Below, one piece after another: positions 1 to 6,337 of a DNA stretch of 13,442 bases (its first letter is position 1; each line of letters starts with the position of its first letter). The stretch comes from Deltaproteobacteria bacterium GWA2_55_10. Its GTDB lineage: Bacteria > Desulfobacterota > GWC2-55-46. The notes under the pieces are model-generated. The model did not search any database. It had not been told where the DNA came from and was given only the letters and a program-made list of their open reading frames with translations. The position numbers and the translations under genes are program-made. The stretch covers positions 14,518-27,959 of the forward strand of contig MGPL01000143.1 of NCBI GenBank assembly GCA_001797415.1, in the 5' to 3' direction.

Positions 1-290
1 CTTGCATACCCGTAATAGGGGATGACCGCGGTGACGGAACAGGCCGACGCCCTCTTGAATGCATCAAGCATTATGAGGAGCTCCATCAGGTTGTCGTTGC
101 ACGGCATGCAGGTCGACTGCACGACATAGACCTCGACGCCCCTGACGCTCTCCTGTATGTCTACGTATACCTCGCCGTCGCTGAAGCTCCGTACATCGGA
201 TTTACCCAACTCTATACCGAGATGGTCGCAAATCTCCACTGCGAGCGGCTTGTTCGAATTCCCGGCGAATACCTTGATCTTCTCCAACAT
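1..290 (-). CDS. prs: Ribose-phosphate pyrophosphokinase (PRPP synthetase), N-terminal part, cut by window edge
   Basis: Makes phosphoribosyl pyrophosphate from ribose 5-phosphate and ATP, in the cytoplasm, for purine, pyrimidine, His, Trp and NAD synthesis. Only the first 96 codons are visible; the gene runs off the left edge. The translation starts MLEKIKVFAGNSN, then has FSDGE at about residues 37-41, and continues through VQSTCMPCNDNLMEL, MLDAFKRASA and VIPYYGYAR. These are hallmarks of the N-terminal half of bacterial Prs. The start at 290 follows a GGAG two bases upstream on the minus strand, a tight and weak ribosome binding site. It lies 33 bases downstream of tRNA-Gln, probably in the same transcript. 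Family assignment is secure. Confidence 0.96.
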   Translation of the reverse strand, partial: MLEKIKVFAGNSNKPLAVEICDHLGIELGKSDVRSFSDGEVYVDIQESVRGVEVYVVQSTCMPCNDNLMELLIMLDAFKRASACSVTAVIPYYGYA

Positions 291-323
291 TACTCCATAC
301 CCGGTTTTTCTTAAAATAAGCAC

Positions 324-398
324 TGGTTGGGGCGGGAGGATTCGAACCTCCGGGTGCGGGGATCAAAACCCCGTGCCTTACCGCTTGGCGACGCCCCA
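324..398 (-). tRNA. tRNA-Gln (anticodon UUG)
   Basis: Read on the minus strand, a complete cloverleaf folds. The 7-bp acceptor stem TGGGGCG/CGCCCCA spans 398-392 and 334-328. The D arm is closed by GCC/GGC, and the anticodon stem CGGGG/CCCCG carries loop TTTTGAT at 368-362. The T arm is GGAGG-TTCGAAT-CCTCC. The anticodon TTG at 366-364 reads CAA (Gln). The discriminator is A (327), and CCA is encoded at 326-324. It sits in the 147-base gap between ispE and prs with no obvious promoter of its own, so it is probably processed from the ispE-prs transcript. Confidence 0.97.
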
Positions 399-407
399 GA
401 ATCCGAT

Positions 408-425
408 GACCCGAGGGACCCGAGG
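408..425. repeat. Two tandem copies of a 9-mer in the ispE/tRNA spacer
   Basis: GACCCGAGG occurs twice head to tail (408-416 and 417-425), followed by a degenerate partial third copy. It lies in the 38-base spacer between the end of ispE (437) and the tRNA 5' end (398). It is probably a local slippage duplication; no function is evident. Confidence 0.5.
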
Positions 426-436
426 ACCCCCGACCC

Positions 437-1285
437 TTACAAACCCTTTACAGCAAAAGCTGAAACCGTTTCATCAAGGCACGCCTTTACGGCAGCATAA
501 GCCTTTTGGGCCGATTCCCCGTCCGTATAGACCCCGAACACCGTCGGGCCGCTCCCTGACATGAGAGCGCCCAAGGCGCCGTTTTTCACGAGGATTTTTT
601 TATATTCAGCCAGGTCAGGATGCTCTTTCAGAGTGACTGACTCGAGGTCGTTATAAAGATCGCCGACCTCAAAGCCTTCCCGGAAAGACGCCACAGAATA
701 CGTTAACTTATTATTTTCAGGCTTTTTTGTCAAGTCCAAATTGCCGTAGACCCAGGCAGTAGAGACATGGTAGCCGGGGTTTATGAGAATATACCCGAAT
801 TCCGGGACCTTGACCCTCTTGAGCTCAGTGCCCCTGCCGGCTGCCAGCGCGCCGGACTTCAATATGAAGAAGGGCACATCCGAGCCCAGCCTTGAGCCAA
901 TATCCATAAGAACAGCCTCATCGAAACCGGCTCCAGTGAGCTCGTTAAGGCCCATTAAGACCGAAGCCGCGTTCGAGCTGCCGCCGCCAAGCCCTGCCCC
1001 AACAGGTATCCTCTTTTTTATATGGATGCTTACAGACTTTGTTTTGCCCAGCTTTTTCAGGAAGGCCGATGCAGCCCTGTGCGCAAGGTTTTCGGCGCCG
1101 ACAGGCAGGGCCGGGTTATCGGAGCTTACCGATATGCCTTCCCCCTCTCCGGCTTCTATCTCTATATCGTCGTAGAGAGAGACCGGCTGCATGAGCGAGA
1201 GGATGTCATGATAGCCGTCAGGCCTCTTACCCGAAACGCGCAGGAAGAGGTTTACCTTCGCAGGTGAAAGGACTTTAAGGGCCAT
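437..1285 (-). CDS. ispE: 4-diphosphocytidyl-2-C-methyl-D-erythritol kinase (IspE)
   Basis: Cytoplasmic GHMP-family kinase of the methylerythritol phosphate pathway. It phosphorylates CDP-ME at the 2-hydroxyl using ATP, supplying isoprenoids such as quinone side chains and undecaprenyl carriers. At 282 residues it has the normal length. Visible are SPAKVNLFLRV at the N-terminus with Lys10 (equivalent of the catalytic Lys10 of E. coli), the ATP-binding loop GAGLGGGSSNAAS at 97-109, GSDVPFF with Asp136 (equivalent of catalytic Asp141), and the third GHMP motif LMSGSGPTVFG at 241-251. The start at 1285 is chosen because MALKVLSPAK is the normal family N-terminus; upstream in-frame codons lie inside the preceding gene and resemble nothing. 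It begins 5 bases after the stop of the NuoL-like gene, with only AAGGG very close to the ATG, so translational coupling is likely. Confidence 0.97.
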   Translation of the reverse strand: MALKVLSPAKVNLFLRVSGKRPDGYHDILSLMQPVSLYDDIEIEAGEGEGISVSSDNPALPVGAENLAHRAASAFLKKLGKTKSVSIHIKKRIPVGAGLGGGSSNAASVLMGLNELTGAGFDEAVLMDIGSRLGSDVPFFILKSGALAAGRGTELKRVKVPEFGYILINPGYHVSTAWVYGNLDLTKKPENNKLTYSVASFREGFEVGDLYNDLESVTLKEHPDLAEYKKILVKNGALGALMSGSGPTVFGVYTDGESAQKAYAAVKACLDETVSAFAVKGL

Positions 1286-1290
1286 AACCC

Positions 1291-3042
1291 TTAAGCGAGG
1301 AATAGTATGATGTTTACGAGGAAAAGAAGGCCCAGCAGTATCGTGACCGCGTATTGCTGGAGCCTCCCGGTCTGAAGGCGGCGTGCGTCTCCCGCGACAT
1401 AGACGACCAGGGCGGCAACGCCGTTTACCATGCCGTCGACCCACTTGAAATCAAAGGCCCAGCAGAGCGCCGAGAACTTCTTAACCCCGTTCAGGATGGG
1501 CTTGTAGAGGTTGCTTACGATGTCGTCAACAGCCGCGAACAGGCCGTAATCGAGCTTCATGAACATGGCCGCGCCCCTGCGGTAGAACCAGTCGGTATCG
1601 AGGCTGATCGTCCTCTCCCCCGCCAGATACTTCTTGAAGACCATGAAGGCGAACCCGGCAAAGAGGAGTATCTCTGCCGTCCAGACAACATGCTCGGCCG
1701 TGTACGGGTGGTATTCGATCGCGTACGGCAGCAGGCTGTAGAGGGCCTGCGGGAATACGCCTATGAATATGCACATGAATGCAGCGAGCGCCATGCCGAC
1801 TATCATGTTCTTCGGCGGGTCCTGCGCCTGGAGTCCCGCGTCCTTTGAAAGGAAGGTGTAATACGGGAGCTTCAAGCCTGTATGGATGAAGGTGCCGACC
1901 GACGCGAGCGTAAGGAGGACCCACGCTATCATGAGGTGCTCTTCGCCTGCCGCAGAGAGTATTATCGATTTGCTGACAAAGCCGCTTGTGAGCGGTACCG
2001 CGGATATGGCAAGGCCGCCCACGATGTAGAGGATAAAGGTCCACGGCATGGACTTGTAGAGGCCGCCGAGATCCGTGAGCTTGGAGCGGCCTGTCACATA
2101 GAGGACCGAGCCGGCGCCCATGAAGAGTAATCCCTTGTAGAGTATGTGAGCGAACGCGTGAGCCGCGACTCCGTTTATGGCAAGCTCGGTTCCTATGCCG
2201 ACTGCGGTTACCATGTAGCCGACCTGGCTGATGGTCGAATAGGCCGGAAGCCTCCTGATGTCGTTCTCGAGTAGCGCGTAGATGGTGCCGTAGACGGCCA
2301 TTATGACGCCGAGCACGATGAGTATATCGGTCCCCGCAAATCCCCTCGCGAGCGTATAGACCGCGCTCTTCGTGGTGAACGAAGACATGAAGACCGCGCC
2401 AGGGATGGTCGCAAGCGGATAGGCGTCAGTAAGCCAGGCGCTGAACGGCGGCACGGCCGCGTTCGTCAAGAAGCCTATCAATAGGAGGACGGCTGCAAGG
2501 CCGCCTGCCGTTACGGCATCGAATGCAAAGCTGCCGGTCTGCTGGTACTGGAGCATCGCGCCGCCCAGGACGCAGATGCCGCTGAACACGTGCACGAGTA
2601 TATAGCGGTATGCCGCCCTGGTCGATTCGTCGGTCTTCCTGAAGAGGACGAGGCACATGGAGCCGAAGGCCATGAACTCGGCGAAGAGGAACAGGGTCAG
2701 GAAATCCCCGGCAAAGGCAAGGCCCGTCGCGCTTCCGGCGTAGACGTAGGCTGCCACATGATGCCAGCTCTCCTTCTGGTTCAAGCTGTATACGCCGCTT
2801 ATGAAGGCCATGAGCGTAAAGATGAAGGCGAAGACGTATGAGAGCCTGTCGACCCTGCCGAACGTCATCTCGAGGCCGAGGACATTGTAGACGCCGTAGG
2901 TCCCGTAATCCATCGTGGCCACGCTCAGGAAGGCGAGTATGGGCAGAAGGAGTATATAGGCCTGCCGTACCCTGCCCTTGAAGAGCGGTATCAGGAAGGA
3001 GCCAAGAACTAATATTGCTGCCGGATGTATCCAGTTAGGCAT
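1291..3042 (-). CDS. NuoL/MrpD-type antiporter-like subunit with NuoL-like C-terminal tail; probable terminal membrane-arm subunit of complex I
   Basis: Proton_antipo_M family membrane protein, 583 residues from the Met at 3042, or 586 from the ATG at 3051. I prefer 3042: GAAGAGGA (3059-3052) abuts the first ATG but puts GAGG ten bases before the second. Numbering from 3042, the core has the TM5 Glu122 (FLFAEF), the TM8 Lys225 (FTTKSAVY), the His295/His299/Lys303 ladder in HAFAHILYK (spaced like NuoL H334/H338/K342) and TM12 Lys358 (SGFVSK). Asn194 occupies the place where NuoM, NuoN and MrpD carry the TM7 Lys. The core resembles MrpD, but residues 484-583 resemble the NuoL tail: an amphipathic stretch with WVDGMVNG, then RRLQTG at 554-559 and a last membrane helix. 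No canonical nuoL lies at its normal place, so this probably fills the distal role. Alternatively it belongs to a separate antiporter-like complex. Confidence 0.85.
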   Translation of the reverse strand: MPNWIHPAAILVLGSFLIPLFKGRVRQAYILLLPILAFLSVATMDYGTYGVYNVLGLEMTFGRVDRLSYVFAFIFTLMAFISGVYSLNQKESWHHVAAYVYAGSATGLAFAGDFLTLFLFAEFMAFGSMCLVLFRKTDESTRAAYRYILVHVFSGICVLGGAMLQYQQTGSFAFDAVTAGGLAAVLLLIGFLTNAAVPPFSAWLTDAYPLATIPGAVFMSSFTTKSAVYTLARGFAGTDILIVLGVIMAVYGTIYALLENDIRRLPAYSTISQVGYMVTAVGIGTELAINGVAAHAFAHILYKGLLFMGAGSVLYVTGRSKLTDLGGLYKSMPWTFILYIVGGLAISAVPLTSGFVSKSIILSAAGEEHLMIAWVLLTLASVGTFIHTGLKLPYYTFLSKDAGLQAQDPPKNMIVGMALAAFMCIFIGVFPQALYSLLPYAIEYHPYTAEHVVWTAEILLFAGFAFMVFKKYLAGERTISLDTDWFYRRGAAMFMKLDYGLFAAVDDIVSNLYKPILNGVKKFSALCWAFDFKWVDGMVNGVAALVVYVAGDARRLQTGRLQQYAVTILLGLLFLVNIILFLA

Positions 3043-3051
3043 GTCAGTCAT

Positions 3052-3059
3052 TCCTCTTC
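3052..3059 (-). promoter_or_regulatory. Ribosome binding site deciding the start of the NuoL-like gene
   Basis: On the minus strand GAAGAGGA spans 3059-3052. Its GAGG core is only one base from the ATG at 3051 but ten bases from the ATG at 3042, which favours the latter. The site begins three bases after the hairpin repeat at 3063-3120. Confidence 0.5.
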
Positions 3060-3062
3060 AGA

Positions 3063-3120
3063 CTGCTGAAAAAGTCCATTTGCTTGTCAAGTCGCCTTGC
3101 ATGTAAAACTTTTTGAGCAG
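3063..3120. repeat. Imperfect inverted repeat (hairpin) in the gap before the NuoL-like gene
   Basis: Arms CTGCTGAAAAAGT (3063-3075) and ACTTTTTGAGCAG (3108-3120) pair at 12 of 13 positions across a 32-base interior. The 13-mer GCTGAAAAAGTCC at 3065-3077 is identical to 13379-13391 at the other end of the window, and CAAGTCGC (3088-3095) is also present there on the opposite strand. The gap 3052-3155 contains no gene. No run of T follows the stem in the transcript direction, so it does not look like an intrinsic terminator. It is probably a degenerate copy of a dispersed intergenic repeat. Confidence 0.65.
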
Positions 3121-3155
3121 CCTGAAAAATCAGAGTTATTCAATAATTGATTGGG

Positions 3156-3404
3156 CTACTTTTTGTAATAGTCCTCGTCTTTTTGCAAAAACAGTTTTCC
3201 AAGTACCTTTGCCGCGACCACCACTGCCGCGAAGGCCGCTATGCCGAAGGCCGCGCTGAAGCCGGGTATCTCGTCCCAGAAGAACTCGACATGGTGCCTC
3301 GGCATGAAGATGTCGATGACCACGAAGACCGCCATAGCGACATAGAGCACAACCTTCAGGGTGCGCATGGTCTGCTGATTCTCTATGATATTTTCCAGTT
3401 TCAT
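3156..3404 (-). CDS. Small two-helix membrane protein between the MrpD-like and NuoL-like genes
   Basis: 82 residues with two predicted membrane helices (about 17-34 and 50-69). They are joined by a short polar segment with PRHH and FFWDEIPGF (41-49), and a charged tail LGKLFLQKDEDYYKK (68-82) follows. The ATG overlaps the stop of the MrpD-like gene as ATGA (3401-3404). AAAGGTG a few bases upstream supports this start over Met13. I recall similar unnamed small proteins beside MrpD-type genes in other bacteria, but cannot verify it here. The overlap and position between two antiporter-like subunits suggest an accessory or assembly subunit of the membrane arm. It is not recognisably NuoA, NuoK or MrpC/F/G. 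Function unknown. Confidence 0.85.
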   Translation of the reverse strand: MKLENIIENQQTMRTLKVVLYVAMAVFVVIDIFMPRHHVEFFWDEIPGFSAAFGIAAFAAVVVAAKVLGKLFLQKDEDYYKK

Positions 3405-4867
3405 CTCAGCACCTTTTCAGCAAGAGAGAGGAAAAAGTCGGGGTATACGCCTATGCCGACGGTTATTATCGCCGTAATTATAAGGGGCACGAGCACGAAC
3501 TTCGGCGCTTCCTCCACATGCTCGATGTGGTGATTGCCCACCGGGCTCTCGAAATACGCCTTGAATACGATGGGGAGGAAGTAGGCCGCGTTAAGGACCG
3601 TACTTGTCAGCAGTACGATAAGAGGGAATATTTCCTTGGCTTCCATCGCGCCTATGCCCATGTACCATTTGCTCGTGAAGCCGGCCACAGCCGGCATGCC
3701 TATCATGCTCAATGATCCTATCGTAAACGCGGCCATGGTGATCGGCATCTTGTAGCCTATGCCGCTCATGTGGCTTATCTTTTTCACATGCGAAGCCACA
3801 TATATGGATCCTGCGCAGAAGAAGAGGGTTATCTTCGAGAACGCGTGGTTGCCGATGTGGAGTATGCCGCCGGTTATGCCGGAAGGCGTAAGAAGGGCTA
3901 CGCCCAGGATGACATAGGAGAGCTGGCTTACGGTTGAATACGCCAGCCTTGCCTTGAGGTCGTCCTTCGTAAGCGCGATTATCGACGCGCCGAGAATTGT
4001 GATAGAGACGAAGTAGACCGTCGGCATGCCAAGATTGAACGCGGACATTACGTCGAGTCCGAATACGTCCAGCATTACCCTCACGACCGAGAAGACGCCG
4101 ACCTTGACGACCGCGACCGCATGGAGAAGGGCGCTGACGGGCGTCGGAGCGACCATGGCGGAAGGCAGCCAGTTATGCAGAGGCATTATGCCGGCCTTCG
4201 CGAAACCCGCAAGGAAGCATATATACGCGATTACGACGAGCACACCGGGCATGTCGGCGGTGAATATGCCGCCCTGCTTGAAATCCAGCGTGCCGGTGAG
4301 CATATAGGTGATTACAATCGCGGCAAGCAGGAATACCTTGGACGTGCCCATAAGGTACGTGATGTACTTCTTGCCGCCTTCCCACGCTGCGTCGTCCTCG
4401 TGGTGCGCGACGAGCGGGTAGGTCATTATGCTCAATATTTCATAGAAGAGGTAGAGCGTAAAGAGGTTGGCCGAGAAGGCCACGCCTATAGCCGAAGAGA
4501 GCGATATCGCGAAGCAGGCGAAAAAGCGCGTCTGCGCGTGCTCGCTCAAAGAGCGCATGTAGCCGATGGAATACGTGGTCGCGATTATCCAGAGGAACGA
4601 AGCGGTCAGCGCGAAGAACAGGCCCAGGGGGTCGACCCTGAACTTGAGCTCGATGCCCGGCAGAACGGTAAGCACCGTGTACTCTATTATCTTGCCGGAG
4701 AATATGTCCGGCGCCATGGATATGATCACGCCGAACTTGATGAAGGCCGCGATGTAGGACCACGACTCCCTCAGGTTCGGCTTGTTCCTTGAGAGCACGA
4801 TCAGGGCGACGGCTACTGCCGATGCCAGGACCGCTATGAAGGGTTTTATTGAGACTATCGTTTCCAT
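3401..4867 (-). CDS. MrpD-type antiporter-like membrane subunit (proton-conducting transporter family)
   Basis: 488-residue polytopic protein of the family shared by complex I NuoL/M/N and Mrp Na+/H+ antiporters. All core ion-channel residues are visible: TM5 Glu143 (LFYEILSIMTYPL), TM7 Lys224 (GFAKAGIMPLHNWLPSA), TM8 Lys255 (HAVAVVKVGVF), the ladder His337/His341/Lys345 (HIGNHAFSK) and TM12 Lys400 (GFTSK). PSAMVAPTPVSALLHA followed by AVVK is the MrpD/MbhH-type signature rather than the NuoM or NuoN one. It ends without a lateral-helix tail, as a middle subunit would. It starts 17 bases after nuoN with GGAAGGGA upstream and overlaps the 82-residue gene by ATGA. No mrpA, B, C, E, F or G is present, so I infer an extra pumping subunit of this complex I rather than a free Mrp antiporter. 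Confidence 0.9.
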   Translation of the reverse strand: METIVSIKPFIAVLASAVAVALIVLSRNKPNLRESWSYIAAFIKFGVIISMAPDIFSGKIIEYTVLTVLPGIELKFRVDPLGLFFALTASFLWIIATTYSIGYMRSLSEHAQTRFFACFAISLSSAIGVAFSANLFTLYLFYEILSIMTYPLVAHHEDDAAWEGGKKYITYLMGTSKVFLLAAIVITYMLTGTLDFKQGGIFTADMPGVLVVIAYICFLAGFAKAGIMPLHNWLPSAMVAPTPVSALLHAVAVVKVGVFSVVRVMLDVFGLDVMSAFNLGMPTVYFVSITILGASIIALTKDDLKARLAYSTVSQLSYVILGVALLTPSGITGGILHIGNHAFSKITLFFCAGSIYVASHVKKISHMSGIGYKMPITMAAFTIGSLSMIGMPAVAGFTSKWYMGIGAMEAKEIFPLIVLLTSTVLNAAYFLPIVFKAYFESPVGNHHIEHVEEAPKFVLVPLIITAIITVGIGVYPDFFLSLAEKVLR

Positions 4868-4884
4868 TCTATGCTATCCCTTCC

Positions 4885-6324
4885 CTACAGCGAAAACGCG
4901 GCGCGGTTCGCGAGGCTCACGAAGTAATCGGGGTATATGCCGAGGACCACTACGGCGGCGAGCGCTACGGCCAGCACGCAGTAGATGCCCCAGGAGCGTA
5001 CCAGCGAGAACTCCTTTTCAGGCTCCCTCATGTACATGAGCATTACGACCCTTATATAGAAGTAGGCCGCGACCGCGCTCATGAGCGCCGCCACTACCGC
5101 GAGGCCTATCATCCCCTTGTGGATAAGGGCCATGAAGACGTAGAACTTGGCCATGAACCCGGCTGTGGGCGGTATGCCCGCAAGCGAGAAGAGGAAGACG
5201 AGCATCACGAGGGCCGCTACCTTGTTGGACTTCGCGAAGCCCGCCCAGTGGCTTATCTGGTCGCCGTTGGCGCCGTCCCGCCTCATCATTATTATCATGG
5301 CGAATATGCCGAGGTTCATGAACGTGTATACCAACATGTAGAACATGACTCCGGCGATGCCTTCCTCTGTGCCTGCGACGACGCCAAGGAGGGCATAACC
5401 GGCGTGTCCTATGCTGGAGTAGGCGAGCATACGCTTGAGGCTCGTCTGCATTATGGCCGTGATATTGCCGACCACCATGCTGCCGACCGCGACCGCGGCT
5501 ATGGCCAACTCCCATGAGCCATAAGCAGGATAGAGCGCCTCGAGGAAGACCCTCATTATGGCCGCGAAGGCCGCAGCCTTGGGGCCCGCGGACATGAACG
5601 CGGTAATGGGCGTGGGCGCGCCCTCGTAGGCGTCAGGCGCCCACATGTGGAACGGGAAGCCTGCGATCTTGAAGCCGAAGCCCGCGACGAGCATTATTAT
5701 GCCGACGACGAAGAGCGTGCCGCCCGCCTTGCCTGACCTTATGGCCTCCGCTATCGCGGCAAGGTCGGTGGTGCCCGCGGTGCCGTATATGAGGGAGATG
5801 CCGTAAAGGAGTATCGCGGACGAGAATGCGCCGAGGATGACGTACTTCATCGCGGCCTCGTTTGACTTCCTGTCATGCTGCAGGAAGCCGACGAGGGCGT
5901 ATATCGGGAGGGCCGTAAGCTCAAGGCCCAGGTAGATCGTAAGGAGGTCTCCGCCAGAGGCCATGACCATCATGCCGCTGAGCGAAAAGAGCATGAGCAC
6001 ATAGTACTCACCCATATTTATCTCCTCGGTCTTGAGATACCTGAGGGAGATGAATATGGTGAAGACCGTAACTATGTAGAATATGAGCTTGAAGAAGGCC
6101 GAGTAGTCGTCGAGGACAAAGGTCCCTGAGAAGGCCTTCGTGTCGACACCCGTCAGGCTGAAGGTCAGGAACGCGGCTGCGAGTACGGATATTACCGAGA
6201 GCAGGGCCACGAGGCCCTTTTTCCGCTGCGGGACTGCGAGGTCCACGAGCAGCAGGAGGCAGGCCATGCCTGATATCACCATTTCCGGTAGAACTGCGAA
6301 TATGTCGGCTGCTGAAAAGAACAT
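4885..6324 (-). CDS. nuoN: NADH-quinone oxidoreductase subunit N
   Basis: Antiporter-like membrane-arm subunit of complex I, one of the proposed proton-translocating units next to NuoK. Its 479 residues are typical. The key residues of the family are all visible: TM5 Glu135 (LGLELTALPIYAL), TM7 Lys219 (FGFKIAGFPFHMWAPD), TM8 Lys249 (SAGPKAAAF) and TM12 Lys393 (AGFMAKFYVF). PDAYEGAPTPITAF at 230-243 is the NuoN signature. TAGGAG six bases before the ATG supports the start at 6324, 13 bases after the nuoM stop. In most nuo operons nuoN is the last gene; here two further antiporter-like genes follow. Confidence 0.97.
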   Translation of the reverse strand: MFFSAADIFAVLPEMVISGMACLLLLVDLAVPQRKKGLVALLSVISVLAAAFLTFSLTGVDTKAFSGTFVLDDYSAFFKLIFYIVTVFTIFISLRYLKTEEINMGEYYVLMLFSLSGMMVMASGGDLLTIYLGLELTALPIYALVGFLQHDRKSNEAAMKYVILGAFSSAILLYGISLIYGTAGTTDLAAIAEAIRSGKAGGTLFVVGIIMLVAGFGFKIAGFPFHMWAPDAYEGAPTPITAFMSAGPKAAAFAAIMRVFLEALYPAYGSWELAIAAVAVGSMVVGNITAIMQTSLKRMLAYSSIGHAGYALLGVVAGTEEGIAGVMFYMLVYTFMNLGIFAMIIMMRRDGANGDQISHWAGFAKSNKVAALVMLVFLFSLAGIPPTAGFMAKFYVFMALIHKGMIGLAVVAALMSAVAAYFYIRVVMLMYMREPEKEFSLVRSWGIYCVLAVALAAVVVLGIYPDYFVSLANRAAFSL

Positions 6325-6337
6325 TGATTCTCCTAAA

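Noticed and set aside
1286..1444. N-terminal extension of IspE
   Set aside because: The extra 53 residues are Arg-rich and lie within the end of the NuoL-like gene. MALKVLSPAK at 1285 is the normal family start.
1291..4867. A complete Mrp-type Na+/H+ antiporter operon
   Set aside because: Only MrpD-type proteins are present. No MrpA, B, C, E, F or G is seen, and the terminal protein has a NuoL-like tail.
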